A DNA stretch of 49,026 bases, taken from assembly GCF_900110775.1 (NCBI RefSeq), contig NZ_FOEP01000020.1:1-49026 (forward strand), written 5' to 3'. Shown in pieces: positions 1 to 8,749 of the stretch (its first letter is position 1; every line of letters starts with the position of its first letter). The notes below the pieces were generated by a model that worked only from the letters and a program-made list of their open reading frames with translations, had not been told where the DNA came from and did not search any database. Made by a program: the position numbers and the translations under genes. Origin of the DNA: Thalassovita taeanensis (GTDB lineage: Bacteria; Pseudomonadota; Alphaproteobacteria; Rhodobacterales; Rhodobacteraceae).

Positions 1-750
1 GGAAAAACCCGCTGCCCGATCGTCGACACCTGGTGGCAGACTGAAACCGGCGGTCATATGCTGACCCCGCTGCCCGGCGCGATCCCGACCAAGCCCGGCT
101 CGGCCACCAAGCCGTTCTTCGGCGTGCAGCCTGTGCTGCTGGACGCCACCACCGGGGCCGAGATCACCGAGGTCGAGGCCGAGGGCGTGCTGGCGATCAA
201 GGACAGCTGGCCGGGGCAGATGCGCACGCTCTGGGGCGATCACGAGCGTTTCGAGCAGGCCTATTTCAGCGACTTCAAGGGCTATTACTTCACCGGTGAC
301 GGCTGTCGCCGCGATGCCGATGGCTACTACTGGATCACCGGTCGGGTCGATGACGTTATTAACGTCTCGGGCCACCGGATGGGCACGGCCGAGGTCGAAT
401 CCGCGCTCGTGGCCCACGCCAAAGTGGCCGAGGCCGCGGTGGTCGGCTATCCGCATGACCTGAAGGGTCAGGGGATCTACTGCTATGTGACGCTGATGAA
501 CGGGATCGCCCCCTCCGACGCCCTGCGCAAAGAGCTTGAGCTTTGGGTCCGCACCGAGATCGGCCCGATCGCCAAGCCTGACCTGATCCAATGGGCCCCC
601 GGCCTGCCGAAAACCCGCTCCGGCAAGATCATGCGCCGCATCCTGCGCAAAATCGCTGAAAACGACTACGCGGCACTCGGAGACACTTCAACACTCGCAG
701 ATCCAACCGTCGTCAACGACCTGATCCAAAACAGAATGAATAGGGGGTAA
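1..750 (+). CDS. acsA: Acetyl-CoA synthetase, C-terminal part
   Basis: Partial gene cut by the left edge; 249 C-terminal residues are visible in frame 1. AcsA activates acetate to acetyl-AMP and then acetyl-CoA in the cytoplasm. The fragment opens just before the WWQTETGG core motif, continues with [21 protein letters not shown] and the hinge region ([12 protein letters not shown]), and ends with the C-terminal lid motif [11 protein letters not shown]. The Lys in that motif is the catalytic one that family members acetylate to switch the enzyme off. The reading frame is open from base 1, so the ATG at 58 is internal and not a start. A strong terminator follows 18 bases after the stop. Family assignment is firm; the paralogue (acs versus another short-chain ligase) is slightly less so. 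Confidence 0.95.
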   Translation, partial: GKTRCPIVDTWWQTETGGHMLTPLPGAIPTKPGSATKPFFGVQPVLLDATTGAEITEVEAEGVLAIKDSWPGQMRTLWGDHERFEQAYFSDFKGYYFTGDGCRRDADGYYWITGRVDDVINVSGHRMGTAEVESALVAHAKVAEAAVVGYPHDLKGQGIYCYVTLMNGIAPSDALRKELELWVRTEIGPIAKPDLIQWAPGLPKTRSGKIMRRILRKIAENDYAALGDTSTLADPTVVNDLIQNRMNRG

Positions 751-768
751 CCCACGGAACCTTAGGAT

Positions 769-807
769 GAGGACCGCCCGCGCTGGGGCGGTCCTCGCCT
801 ATTTTTC
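769..807 (+). terminator. Intrinsic terminator after acs
   Basis: A perfect 11-bp stem (769-779 with 786-796, GC-rich) with a 6-nt loop is followed by GCCTATTTTT. It lies just behind the acs stop codon and ends that transcript before the lipoprotein gene. Confidence 0.9.
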
Positions 808-849
808 CAAAAAACATGCGCACACCCACCGCATAGTTTTTTATGCGAA

Positions 850-863
850 TTGACCGACGTCAA
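850..863. promoter_or_regulatory. FNR/NnrR-type box (TTGAC-CGAC-GTCAA)
   Basis: The 14-bp inverted repeat TTGAC-N4-GTCAA fits the FNR-family pattern TTGAY-N4-RTCAA. It lies 77 bases upstream of the small lipoprotein start, in a spacing usable for activation or repression. No regulator of this family is encoded in the window. A candidate only. Confidence 0.4.
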
Positions 864-940
864 AATACGCCGGGCAAAAACATGCCAAAAAGAAAAATGT
901 GGATGCGAATGGTTCTGTCCGCAACATTGGAGGGATTAAA

Positions 941-1213
941 ATGCGCGTCAAACTTATGCTTTTAGCCAGCGCTGGCCTGTTGGCCCTGTCCGGCTGCGAT
1001 AATATGACCAGTCAAGAACGCATGGTCGTCGGCGGGTTGACCGGCGCCTCGCTGGGGATGATCACAGCGAAAGCGCTGGATGCTGACCGCGACTGGGTGA
1101 TCATCGGAGCACTGGCCGGGGCTGCGGCTGGAACGGTTGTGGCACAGAATCAGCAAACAAAACAATGCGCGGTGGCATTGGGCGACGGAACATATCGCTT
1201 GGTTCGCTGCTGA
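941..1213 (+). CDS. Small glycine-zipper lipoprotein
   Basis: 90 residues. An N-terminal lipoprotein signal (MRVKLMLLASAGLLALSGC) places the lipidated Cys at residue 19. The body holds two Gly/Ala-rich hydrophobic stretches (VVGGLTGASLGMITAKAL and IIGALAGAAAGTVVA), which resemble glycine-zipper outer-membrane lipoproteins of the OmpA/SlyB type. A short C-terminal tail carries two Cys residues. The ATG at 941 is chosen over the upstream ATG at 899 because GGAGG lies 7 bases before it and the signal peptide starts there. It stands alone between two terminators. The exact function is unknown; an envelope-stress or outer-membrane-stability role is inferred from the family only. Confidence 0.75.
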   Translation: MRVKLMLLASAGLLALSGCDNMTSQERMVVGGLTGASLGMITAKALDADRDWVIIGALAGAAAGTVVAQNQQTKQCAVALGDGTYRLVRC

Positions 1214-1241
1214 TTTTTCAGCGCTGCCCCGCGCGGAGAAA

Positions 1242-1270
1242 ACAAACCCCGCCTGCATGGCGGGGTTTGT
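1242..1270 (-). terminator. Terminator between convergent genes
   Basis: A perfect 12-bp stem (1242-1253 with 1259-1270) with a 5-nt loop. On the minus strand the stem ends in TTTGTTTTC, which suits the HhH gene. It can also act on the plus strand for the lipoprotein gene. Confidence 0.8.
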
Positions 1271-1278
1271 ATGAAACT

Positions 1279-1770
1279 CTATTTCTTCTTCGACTTTTTC
1301 TTGGACTTGGTGGCCTTGACCGCTTCGGCCTTCGGTTTGGCCTTCTTAACCTTGGCAGCTTTTACCGTGTCCTTTTTCTTCCGGACTTTCTTGGGCTCAT
1401 CTTTCTTGGGCTTCGTCTTGTTTTTCGCACCCTTCTTGGATTTCGCTTTTTCGGCCTTCACCTTTTCCACATCCGCAGCCTTGGATTTGCCCTTTTTACC
1501 GGCCCCCTTGCCGCTCTCGGCGGTCACCGCGGCCTCATCCATAACCGGTGCAGGTGCCGTTTCCACTACAGGCGGCAGGTCCGGCAAAACTGCGGCGACC
1601 TCTCCTGCGGCGGCGATCAATAGCATCGCCCGCGCTGGACCGATCCCAGAAACTTGAACCAAATCCATGGGCCGCGCCCGAGCCAGATCGGTCGGCGTCT
1701 TTACCCCAATCGCCGCGAGGTTCTGAGCCGTGGCGCTCCCGATGCCCTTGATTTTCAATAACTCTGCCAT
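1279..1770 (-). CDS. Helix-hairpin-helix protein with Lys/Ala-rich histone-like tail
   Basis: 163 residues in two parts. Residues 1-60 hold tandem helix-hairpin-helix motifs (KIKGIGSATAQNLAAIG and QVSGIGPARAMLLIAAA), a non-specific DNA-binding fold. From about residue 90 to the end the chain is almost only Lys, Ala, Glu and a few Pro/Thr/Val, in histone-H1-like KKxKK and AKxxKA patterns, ending KKKSKKK. This points to a nucleoid-associated or DNA-compacting protein. Similar HhH-plus-basic-tail proteins may exist in other alphaproteobacteria, but I cannot name a characterised one. An AAGGAG lies about 12 bases before the ATG, a longer gap than usual. It sits between a terminator and an AT-rich presumed promoter region. 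Confidence 0.75.
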   Translation of the reverse strand: MAELLKIKGIGSATAQNLAAIGVKTPTDLARARPMDLVQVSGIGPARAMLLIAAAGEVAAVLPDLPPVVETAPAPVMDEAAVTAESGKGAGKKGKSKAADVEKVKAEKAKSKKGAKNKTKPKKDEPKKVRKKKDTVKAAKVKKAKPKAEAVKATKSKKKSKKK

Positions 1771-1838
1771 GATCTGCGGTATCTCCTTGCCGTTCTATCC
1801 CAAAAGGTTTGGACCGCACCTTACACAACATATATCTA

Positions 1839-1850
1839 ATGTATATACAT
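1839..1850. promoter_or_regulatory. AT-rich palindrome upstream of the HhH gene
   Basis: ATGTATATACAT is a perfect 12-bp palindrome inside a 30-bp AT-rich island, flanked by a further AACAT/ATGTT inverted pair (1828-1832 and 1852-1856). It lies about 70 bases before the HhH start, between two minus-strand genes. It may be an operator or part of the promoter. Confidence 0.3.
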
Positions 1851-1887
1851 AATGTTGAGTTTGCAGGGAAATTCGGAATAATACTCG

Positions 1888-2691
1888 CTACTGCGCAGTC
1901 CATCCTCCATCAATCGGAATCGCCGTGCCCGTCACGTTGTGAGCCAAAGGAGCGCAAAGCCACAGGGCCAAGGCGCCAACCTCGGATGGGTCCGACATAC
2001 GCTGAGAGGGTTGTTTTTCCGATACCATATCGGCGATTCCCGCCGCCCGGTCACCGTCAAAGGCCGCCACGCGGGCGTCAATTTGGGGCCCAAGGATGGC
2101 GGTTTCGGTCCAGCCGGGACAAATGCAATTGACCGTCACCCCGCCCTTTTCACGCTGTCCGGCGGCCGCATATTCAAGGGCTGCAACCCGTGATAGCCCA
2201 ACCAACCCGTGCTTGGCTGCCACATAGGGGGCCTTGTCCCTGCTGGCGACCAACCCGTGGACACTGGCAATATTGATCACCCTGCCATACCCGCGCGTAG
2301 CCATGCCGGGCATCGCCGCCTGCATTGTGTAAAACGCCGCCGACAGGTTGATTGACAAGATTGCCTCCCATGTCTCGCGCGGCATCTGCGCCAGTGGTGC
2401 GGTGTGCTGCACACCCGCGTTGTTCACCAAGATATCCGCCCCGCCCCAGGCCGCGACCGCCTGCATCAGCTCGTCAATCCGATCAGGGTCTCGCAGATCA
2501 CCGGCAAAGAACTCGGCCTCGGGTGCGCCCAGCGTCTTAAGATGTTTGCAAACCTCGTAGATTTGATGATCGCCCGCGATCCCATGCACCGCGATCCGCG
2601 CGCCCGCCTCTGCCAAAGCTTCCGCCACCGCAAGCCCGATCCCCTGAACTGATCCGGTCACCAAAGCTGTTTTTCCACTCAGATCCGCCAT
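1888..2691 (-). CDS. SDR oxidoreductase, 3-hydroxybutyrate dehydrogenase-like
   Basis: 267 residues, the usual length for a classical short-chain dehydrogenase. Seen in order: the cofactor motif TGSVQGIG (about residue 12), NNAG (about 91), the catalytic Ser in NIASVHG, and YVAAK with the catalytic Tyr and Lys. The stretch around SVHGLVAS, KAPYVAAKHG and SEKQPSQR is typical of D-3-hydroxybutyrate dehydrogenases, which interconvert 3-hydroxybutyrate and acetoacetate with NAD. It is the last gene of the minus-strand thiolase-ligase-SDR set, beginning 1 base after the ligase stop. That context fits acyl-CoA/ketone metabolism, but another 3-hydroxyacyl substrate is possible. Confidence 0.8.
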   Translation of the reverse strand: MADLSGKTALVTGSVQGIGLAVAEALAEAGARIAVHGIAGDHQIYEVCKHLKTLGAPEAEFFAGDLRDPDRIDELMQAVAAWGGADILVNNAGVQHTAPLAQMPRETWEAILSINLSAAFYTMQAAMPGMATRGYGRVINIASVHGLVASRDKAPYVAAKHGLVGLSRVAALEYAAAGQREKGGVTVNCICPGWTETAILGPQIDARVAAFDGDRAAGIADMVSEKQPSQRMSDPSEVGALALWLCAPLAHNVTGTAIPIDGGWTAQ

Positions 2692-2692
2692 C

Positions 2693-4207
2693 TCACATCT
2701 CCTTCAGACGTTTACGCAGGTCGGTTTTAAGGACCTTGCCATAATTGTTCTTCGGCAGTTCCGGCAGCGCGAAATAATCTTTGGGCCGCTTGAACCGTGC
2801 GATCTGATCCAAACAATGCCGGTCCAGTGACGCGCGGTCCAGCACCGCCCCCGGACCCAGCACGACAAAGGCCACAACGTCCTCGCCCCACTCGGCATTG
2901 TCGCGCCCGACAACGCTGACCTCATGTACATCAGGATGGGTCAAAAGCGCCTCTTCCACCTCGCGCGGATAGATGTTGGTGCCCCCCGAAATGATCATGT
3001 CTTTCGAACGGTCCTGCATCGTGACATAGCCGTCCTCATCCATAAACCCGACATCACCGGTCAGCAGCCAGCCATCGACGATGGTCTTCGCGGTCGCCGC
3101 TTCGTTCTGCCAATACCCCGACATCACAACATCCGAGCGCACCATGATCTCGCCCGCCTGGCCGCGCGGCACCTCCTGCCCCGCAGCATCACCGATCTTG
3201 ACTTCGACCGCCGCCTGTGCACGCCCGACCGAGGCCAGCCGGCCCCGCCATCGCGCGTGACTGCGATCCGTCACATCATCGCGCGACAGGGCAGTGATGC
3301 CCATCGGCGCCTCGCCCTGACCATAGATCTGCACAAAGATCGGTCCGAAATGATCAACAGCATCAATGATATCCGCCAGATACATCGGCCCCCCAGCATA
3401 GACAATCGTGCGCAGCCCCTCGCCAGTTTCCCCTGTTTCCTTGGCCACATGGGTCATCCGCTTGACCATCGTCGGGGCAGCAAACATCTGAATATTGCCG
3501 TGATGCCGCGCCAGATCAAAAATCTCGGGCTCGTCAAAACCACCCGACGGCGGGCAGATATGGCGCGCGCCCAGCAACACATGCAGCATGTTGTAAATGC
3601 CCGCCCCATGACTCATTGGCGCGGCATACAACACGGCATCCTCGCCCGTTGCCTGATCCACGTCCGCCAGATAGCTGAGTGACATTGTGCATAGCATTCT
3701 GTGGGTGATCATCACCCCTTTGGGCCGCCCGGTCGTGCCCGACGTATAAAACAGCCAGCAAAGATCGTCGGCGCGCCGCGCAACTGGCTGTGCCAAGTCA
3801 CCGGTAAAAATCGCGACGTACTGATCCGAAGCGATATCAACAATCTGCCCATCGGTTTCAGCTTGCTGCAGGGCCTCGGTCAGGCCGGGTGAGGAAAAAA
3901 TGATCTTGCTGCCCGAATCCTCGATGATCCACGCGGCCTCGCGCCCGTGCAGTTTGGCGTTGATCGGCACAACCACGGCCCCGGCATACCAGATACCGTA
4001 TTCCGCGATCAGAAAATCCGGGCAATTCTTCATGAAGATCGCCACCCGATCCCCCGGCGCAATGCCCTGCGCGCGCAGCCAGCCCGCCACCTGCAAAGCA
4101 CGATTGTGGAATGTGCCATAATCTGCAACGCAATCGCGCCCCAGAAACAGTGCTGGACGATCCGGGCCGATATTCGCCTGCCGGGCCAGCCAAAGAGCGA
4201 TATTCAT
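2693..4207 (-). CDS. AMP-dependent acyl-CoA synthetase/ligase
   Basis: 504 residues of the ANL superfamily, which adenylates a carboxylic acid and transfers it to CoA. The P-loop-like motif YTSGTTGRPKG is near residue 153. YGQGEAPMG follows, then TGDVGFMDEDGYVTMQDRSKDMI, the hinge region, and the C-terminal lid GKVLKTDLRKR with the catalytic Lys. Length and motifs fit medium/long-chain or aryl acyl-CoA ligases; the substrate is not readable. Its start overlaps the thiolase stop by 4 bases (ATGA) and the SDR follows after 1 base, so the three are one operon. The group could activate and degrade an exogenous acid. Confidence 0.88.
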   Translation of the reverse strand: MNIALWLARQANIGPDRPALFLGRDCVADYGTFHNRALQVAGWLRAQGIAPGDRVAIFMKNCPDFLIAEYGIWYAGAVVVPINAKLHGREAAWIIEDSGSKIIFSSPGLTEALQQAETDGQIVDIASDQYVAIFTGDLAQPVARRADDLCWLFYTSGTTGRPKGVMITHRMLCTMSLSYLADVDQATGEDAVLYAAPMSHGAGIYNMLHVLLGARHICPPSGGFDEPEIFDLARHHGNIQMFAAPTMVKRMTHVAKETGETGEGLRTIVYAGGPMYLADIIDAVDHFGPIFVQIYGQGEAPMGITALSRDDVTDRSHARWRGRLASVGRAQAAVEVKIGDAAGQEVPRGQAGEIMVRSDVVMSGYWQNEAATAKTIVDGWLLTGDVGFMDEDGYVTMQDRSKDMIISGGTNIYPREVEEALLTHPDVHEVSVVGRDNAEWGEDVVAFVVLGPGAVLDRASLDRHCLDQIARFKRPKDYFALPELPKNNYGKVLKTDLRKRLKEM

Positions 4208-5364
4208 ACTTTCACTGCCTCCAGGATCGAGGCATAGGAGGCCACGCCGGATCCGCCCATATTGAGCACCAACCCCAGATTGGCTCCCGGATGCTGCATT
4301 GCCCCCGCCCGCCCCGTGACCTGCCGCGAAATCATGGCATGCATCGAAACGCCAGTGGCGCCGACGGGATGGCCCTTGGCCTTCAGCCCGCCCGACAGGT
4401 TCACCGGCAGTGCGCCGCCTGCGTGAACGGTGCCCTCTTCCAGCAGGCGCGCGGCCTGCCCCTTGGGGGCAAGGCCCATCGCCTCATAGATCAAAAGCTC
4501 GGCGATCGTGAAGCAATCGTGCACCTCTGCCACATCCAGATCCGCCACACTGATCCCCGCCCGCTCATATGCCAGCCGGATCGCCCGTGTCGGTCCTTCA
4601 AAATCCGTCAGCTTGCGGGCCGACATCGGCAACACATCGTTGACCTGCGCCACCGCGCGCATCCGCACGGCTTTCTGCACATCCCCCAGCAGGTCGTCGG
4701 CCACCAGAACCACCGCTGCGGCGCCATCGCTGACCAGAGAACAATCCGACATCTTCAGCGGCGCCGCGATCACTGGGTTCTTTTCGCTTTCGACAGCGCA
4801 AAATTCGACAGTCAAAGGTTTATGAAGCTGCGCCAATGGGTTATTCATCGCGTTACCATGGTTTTTGGCTGCAATCTGCGCCAATGCCAGCGTCTTATCA
4901 CCAAATTCTGCGAAATACGCCTGCGCGAATTGCGCAAACACCGCAGGAAAAGACACCCCTGCCTCCTCGGGCTGGTAAGACGCCATGCTCAACGCCCGCG
5001 TCACCTCTTCGGTGGGCAGATGGGTCATCTTTTCGACGCCCACCACCAACGCCACCTTGCATTCCCCCGAAAGAATCGCCTGCCGCGCCGCATAGATCGC
5101 AGCCGACCCGCTGGCGCAGGCATTTTCCACTCGTGTTGCCGGTTTGAACCGCAACGCCGGATCAATGCCGATCATCATCGACGCGGCGAACCCATCACTG
5201 ACCATGCCGCTGTTGAAATGCCCCAGCCACATGCCATCGACATCCGCCGCAGCGATCCCCGCGTCTCTCAACGCCTCACGCCCGGCCTCGATGATCAGCG
5301 CCTCCAGTGAACGATCCGCCTGGCGCCCGAACTTCGTGTGCCCCCATCCCGAAATATATACCAT
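4204..5364 (-). CDS. Thiolase family protein (SCP-x/acetyl-CoA acetyltransferase-like)
   Basis: 386 residues. The nucleophilic Cys is in VENACASGS (about residue 90). HDCFTIAEL (about 288) and the GHPVGATG motif (about 345) supply the other active-site groups, so the protein should be catalytic. The sequence is of the SCP2-thiolase/thiolase-like-protein type rather than PhaA/FadA. It probably cleaves or forms 3-ketoacyl-CoA, possibly of unusual or branched acids. It is the first gene of the three-gene operon and is divergent from the PAS-LuxR gene, which is the obvious candidate regulator. Confidence 0.85.
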   Translation of the reverse strand: MVYISGWGHTKFGRQADRSLEALIIEAGREALRDAGIAAADVDGMWLGHFNSGMVSDGFAASMMIGIDPALRFKPATRVENACASGSAAIYAARQAILSGECKVALVVGVEKMTHLPTEEVTRALSMASYQPEEAGVSFPAVFAQFAQAYFAEFGDKTLALAQIAAKNHGNAMNNPLAQLHKPLTVEFCAVESEKNPVIAAPLKMSDCSLVSDGAAAVVLVADDLLGDVQKAVRMRAVAQVNDVLPMSARKLTDFEGPTRAIRLAYERAGISVADLDVAEVHDCFTIAELLIYEAMGLAPKGQAARLLEEGTVHAGGALPVNLSGGLKAKGHPVGATGVSMHAMISRQVTGRAGAMQHPGANLGLVLNMGGSGVASYASILEAVKV

Positions 5365-5458
5365 TGAGCCTCTCCCCTTGCTGCGCGTAACAAAGCAGCA
5401 TGGCCGTAGCGGATCAATTGGTAGTAATACTCAAGCTCTTTTATTTCGGCGCAAACCA

Positions 5459-5472
5459 GCGCAATACTGCGC
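5459..5472. promoter_or_regulatory. Inverted repeat GCGCA-ATAC-TGCGC before the luxR-type start
   Basis: A perfect 5+5 inverted repeat with a 4-nt spacer ends 3 bases before the ATG of the PAS-LuxR gene, in the divergent promoter region shared with the thiolase operon. It could be an autoregulatory operator. It also leaves no room for a Shine-Dalgarno sequence. Confidence 0.3.
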
Positions 5473-5475
5473 GCC

Positions 5476-6018
5476 ATGGACCTGAGCGATCTTGCCTTTG
5501 AATACGCCCCCGTCGGGCTGTGCATATTGGAAAACCGCATCATTCGCGGCTGCAACCGACAATTCGCCCAAATCTTTGACGGCACATCCAGCAGCTTTCG
5601 GGATGTGCCGCTGGCGCGGTTCTATGCCTCGATGGAAGACTACAAAAGCATCGGCGCGCGCGGACTGGCCATGATGCGGAAAACCGGCCGCTACAGCGAC
5701 GAGCGGGTGATGAAGCGAAATTCGGGGCAATTGTTCTGGTGCCGTGTGCGAGGACAGTCCCTGACCCCCCAAAACCCGTTCCTGCGTGGTATCTGGTCGT
5801 TTTCCGACCTGTCCGAGGAACGCCCGATGGTCGAACTGACCTCGCGTGAACGCGAGGTCGCGATCCTCACCTGCCGCGGCATGACCAGCAAAGAAATAGG
5901 CAAGGATTTGAATCTGTCCTATCGCACGATCGAAGTCTACCGGGCGCGTTTGCTGGAAAAATTTCAGGCGCGCAAACTTCCTGAACTGGTGGCAAAATTG
6001 TCGGGAATGCCCTTGTAA
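5476..6018 (+). CDS. PAS-LuxR transcriptional regulator
   Basis: 180 residues. Residues 1-115 form a PAS-like sensor ([25 protein letters not shown], then [13 protein letters not shown]), and residues 118-175 form a LuxR-type HTH ([43 protein letters not shown]). There is no receiver and no autoinducer-binding domain, so it is an orphan single-component PAS-HTH regulator. It is transcribed divergently 111 bases from the thiolase-ligase-SDR operon and most likely controls it, perhaps in response to a small ligand bound by PAS. I see no Shine-Dalgarno sequence before the ATG; a leaderless start is possible. Confidence 0.85.
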   Translation: MDLSDLAFEYAPVGLCILENRIIRGCNRQFAQIFDGTSSSFRDVPLARFYASMEDYKSIGARGLAMMRKTGRYSDERVMKRNSGQLFWCRVRGQSLTPQNPFLRGIWSFSDLSEERPMVELTSREREVAILTCRGMTSKEIGKDLNLSYRTIEVYRARLLEKFQARKLPELVAKLSGMPL

Positions 6019-6187
6019 GACCGCTGGAATTTTTACCGTGACGTCACTTTACCCGATAATTTCCTTCACACCCCCAATCGACGTCGCAATAGGGTGCTTT
6101 CCGCCCCGTCACGGATCGCCTATAAGACAGCCAGACAGGCGCGGGCCACGCCCAAAGCTACGCAACCGACAAACGGTCGAGGATACT

Positions 6188-6670
6188 ATGACAAAGAAAA
6201 ACCATGACTCTGACGTCGCCTTCATTCAGGCGCTGGCGGAATTGCTGCGCACCAACGATCTGACCGAAGTCGAGGTCATGCGCGAATACGGCGACAGCGA
6301 CAGCCTGAACGTCCGTGTCAGCCGTGCCCAGCAGGCCGCCCCGCAGGTGGCCACCCAAGTTGTTGCCGCCGCCCCGGCCACCGCCGCCCTGACAGCCGCC
6401 CCCGCCGTGGCTGCCGCAGATGACCCCGCCAGTCACCCCGGAGCAGTCACCTCGCCCATGGTCGGCACAGTGTATCTTCAGCCCGAACCCGGCGCGCCCA
6501 GCTTTGCCGCCGTCGGCGCTCAGGTCACCGAAGGCGACACCCTTCTGATCATCGAAGCGATGAAGACCATGAACCACATCCCCGCCCCCAAATCCGGCAC
6601 CGTGAAACGTATCCTGGTCGAAGATGGCGCCGCTGTGGAATATGGCGCGCCCCTGATGATCATCGAATAA
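6188..6670 (+). CDS. accB: Biotin carboxyl carrier protein of acetyl-CoA carboxylase
   Basis: 160 residues. AccB carries the biotin that AccC carboxylates in the first committed step of fatty acid synthesis. An N-terminal domain (about 1-45) is followed by an Ala/Pro-rich flexible linker (about 50-85). A biotinyl domain ends the protein, with the target Lys126 in EAMKTMNHI. The ATG at 6188 is used because the AccB N-terminus ([19 protein letters not shown]) begins there; the upstream in-frame ATG at 6038 adds unrelated sequence. accC follows after 10 bases in the standard accBC operon. Confidence 0.95.
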   Translation: MTKKNHDSDVAFIQALAELLRTNDLTEVEVMREYGDSDSLNVRVSRAQQAAPQVATQVVAAAPATAALTAAPAVAAADDPASHPGAVTSPMVGTVYLQPEPGAPSFAAVGAQVTEGDTLLIIEAMKTMNHIPAPKSGTVKRILVEDGAAVEYGAPLMIIE

Positions 6671-6680
6671 GGCGCAGGCA

Positions 6681-8030
6681 ATGTTCGATAAAATCCTAAT
6701 CGCCAACCGAGGCGAAATTGCGTTGCGCGTGATCCGTGCTTGCCGCGAAATGGGCATCCAGTCGGTCGCGGTGCATTCGACCGCCGACAGCGACGCGATG
6801 CATGTACGCATGGCCGATGAGGCCGTTTGCATCGGCCCCCCATCGGGGACCGAGAGCTATCTTTCGATCCCCGCGATCATTTCGGCTTGTGAAATCACAG
6901 GCGCGCAGGCGATCCATCCTGGCTATGGCTTTCTTTCGGAAAACGCCAACTTTGTGCAGATCGTCGAAGATCACGGCTTCACCTTTATTGGGCCCACCGC
7001 CGAACATATCCGCGTAATGGGCGACAAGATCACGGCCAAAGACACGATGAAAGCCCTTGGCGTGCCCTGTGTGCCCGGCTCGGATGGCGGCGTGCCAACA
7101 CTTGATGACGCCAAACGCGTCGGCGCGGAGATCGACTATCCGGTCATCATCAAGGCCACTGCTGGTGGCGGCGGGCGCGGAATGAAAGTGGCGAAAACCG
7201 CCGCCGACATGGAAAAAGCCTTCATGACCGCACGGGCCGAAAGCAAGGCCGCCTTCGGAAATGACGAGGTATATATCGAGAAATATTTGACCACACCGCG
7301 CCATATCGAGATTCAGGTCTTTGGCGATGGCAAGGGTCAGGCCGTGCATCTGGGCGAACGCGACTGCTCGTTGCAGCGCCGCCACCAGAAGGTGTTCGAA
7401 GAGGCCCCCGGCCCCTGCATCACCCCGAAAGAGCGTGCGCAGATCGGCAAGGTCTGTGCCGATGCCGTGGCCAAGATCAACTATATCGGTGCCGGCACGG
7501 TCGAGTTCCTCTATGAGAATGGCGAGTTCTATTTCATCGAAATGAACACCCGGCTTCAGGTTGAACACCCGGTCACCGAGGCTATTTTCGGCGTAGACCT
7601 TGTTCGCGAACAGATCCGTGTTGCCGAAGGCCTGCCGATGTCCTTCACGCAGGACGAGCTGACCATCAATGGCCACGCCATTGAGGTTCGGATCAACGCC
7701 GAAAAACTGCCGAACTTCGCGCCCTGCCCTGGCACGATCTCCCAATATCATGCGCCCGGCGGGCTGGGCGTGCGGATGGATTCGGCGCTTTATGATGGCT
7801 ACAAAATCCCGCCCTACTACGACAGCCTGATCGGCAAGCTGATCGTGCATGGGCGCGACCGGCCGGAGGCACTGGCGCGCCTGAACCGCGCCTTGGGCGA
7901 ATTGATCGTTGATGGTGTGGATACCACGCTGCCACTCTTCCACGCGCTATTGCAGGAAGACGACATCCATTCCGGCACCTACAATATCCACTGGCTGGAA
8001 AAATGGCTGGAAACTCATCTGGCTGGCTGA
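6681..8030 (+). CDS. accC: Biotin carboxylase subunit of acetyl-CoA carboxylase
   Basis: 449 residues, the normal AccC length. It uses ATP and bicarbonate to carboxylate biotin on AccB. Seen are the N-terminal motif [20 protein letters not shown], the ATP-grasp glycine loop [12 protein letters not shown] (about residue 165), the [11 protein letters not shown] segment, and [14 protein letters not shown] with catalytic Glu/Asn/Arg residues. It lies 10 bases downstream of accB. The aat gene follows after 65 bases and may be read through. Confidence 0.97.
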   Translation: MFDKILIANRGEIALRVIRACREMGIQSVAVHSTADSDAMHVRMADEAVCIGPPSGTESYLSIPAIISACEITGAQAIHPGYGFLSENANFVQIVEDHGFTFIGPTAEHIRVMGDKITAKDTMKALGVPCVPGSDGGVPTLDDAKRVGAEIDYPVIIKATAGGGGRGMKVAKTAADMEKAFMTARAESKAAFGNDEVYIEKYLTTPRHIEIQVFGDGKGQAVHLGERDCSLQRRHQKVFEEAPGPCITPKERAQIGKVCADAVAKINYIGAGTVEFLYENGEFYFIEMNTRLQVEHPVTEAIFGVDLVREQIRVAEGLPMSFTQDELTINGHAIEVRINAEKLPNFAPCPGTISQYHAPGGLGVRMDSALYDGYKIPPYYDSLIGKLIVHGRDRPEALARLNRALGELIVDGVDTTLPLFHALLQEDDIHSGTYNIHWLEKWLETHLAG

Positions 8031-8095
8031 CATCGTGATACCGTGGGCAGCCAGCCTGCCCACGGTACCGCGTCAGACAGGCCCAACTCCCGCCG

Positions 8096-8749
8096 ATGGA
8101 CAATAGCACAGACCCCATTCTGACCCCTGAATTGCTGCTCAACGCCTATGCGTCGGGCATCTTTCCCATGGCCGAACACCGAGACGACCCCGAACTATTC
8201 TGGGTCGATCCGCGCCGCCGCGGTGTATTTCCGCTGGATCGATTCCATATTTCCCGGTCTCTGGCCCGCAGGATGCGAAAAGGCGGGTTCGGCATCAGCA
8301 TCAACGCTGATTTCAATGGCGTGCTTGAGGGGTGCGCCGATCGCGGCGAAACTTGGATAAATGCAGAAATTTACCGGCTCTACATGCGCTTGCATGCGCT
8401 TGGCCATGCCCATTCGCTTGAGGTCCACATGGACGGTTCTCTGGTCGGCGGGGTTTATGGCGTTACGCTCGGGCGCGCGTTTTTTGGCGAAAGCATGTTC
8501 TCGCGACGCACGGATGCGTCAAAAATCGCGCTGGCCTATCTGGTTGATCGATTGCGGCTGGCTGGGTTTGTCCTGTTTGACACACAGTTCATCACACCGC
8601 ATCTCGCCTCTCTTGGGGCAGTGGAAATTCCCCGCGCCACCTATCATCAACAGTTGCACATGGCTCTCTCAGGTCGCGCTGATTTCACCAGACCGCCGGT
8701 GCCACGCTCGGCTCAGGACGTCTTGCAGCGGATCACCCAAACATCATAA
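8096..8749 (+). CDS. aat: Leucyl/phenylalanyl-tRNA-protein transferase
   Basis: 217 residues. Aat adds Leu or Phe from aminoacyl-tRNA to proteins with N-terminal Lys or Arg, making them substrates for ClpS/ClpAP. The N-terminal YASGIFPMAE, the FWVDPRRRGVFPLD block, the GVYGVTLGRAFFGESMFSRR core and LFDTQFITPHLASLGAVEIPR are all family signatures. Its 3' end overlaps the convergent DUF2155 gene by 37 bases. clpX and clpP lie nearby on the opposite strand, but no clpS or clpA is in view. Confidence 0.95.
   Translation: MDNSTDPILTPELLLNAYASGIFPMAEHRDDPELFWVDPRRRGVFPLDRFHISRSLARRMRKGGFGISINADFNGVLEGCADRGETWINAEIYRLYMRLHALGHAHSLEVHMDGSLVGGVYGVTLGRAFFGESMFSRRTDASKIALAYLVDRLRLAGFVLFDTQFITPHLASLGAVEIPRATYHQQLHMALSGRADFTRPPVPRSAQDVLQRITQTS

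Noticed and set aside
6038-6047. Palindrome GTGACGTCAC upstream of accB
   Set aside because: A 10-bp perfect palindrome but solitary, 140 bases from the start and without a family match; it may be chance.
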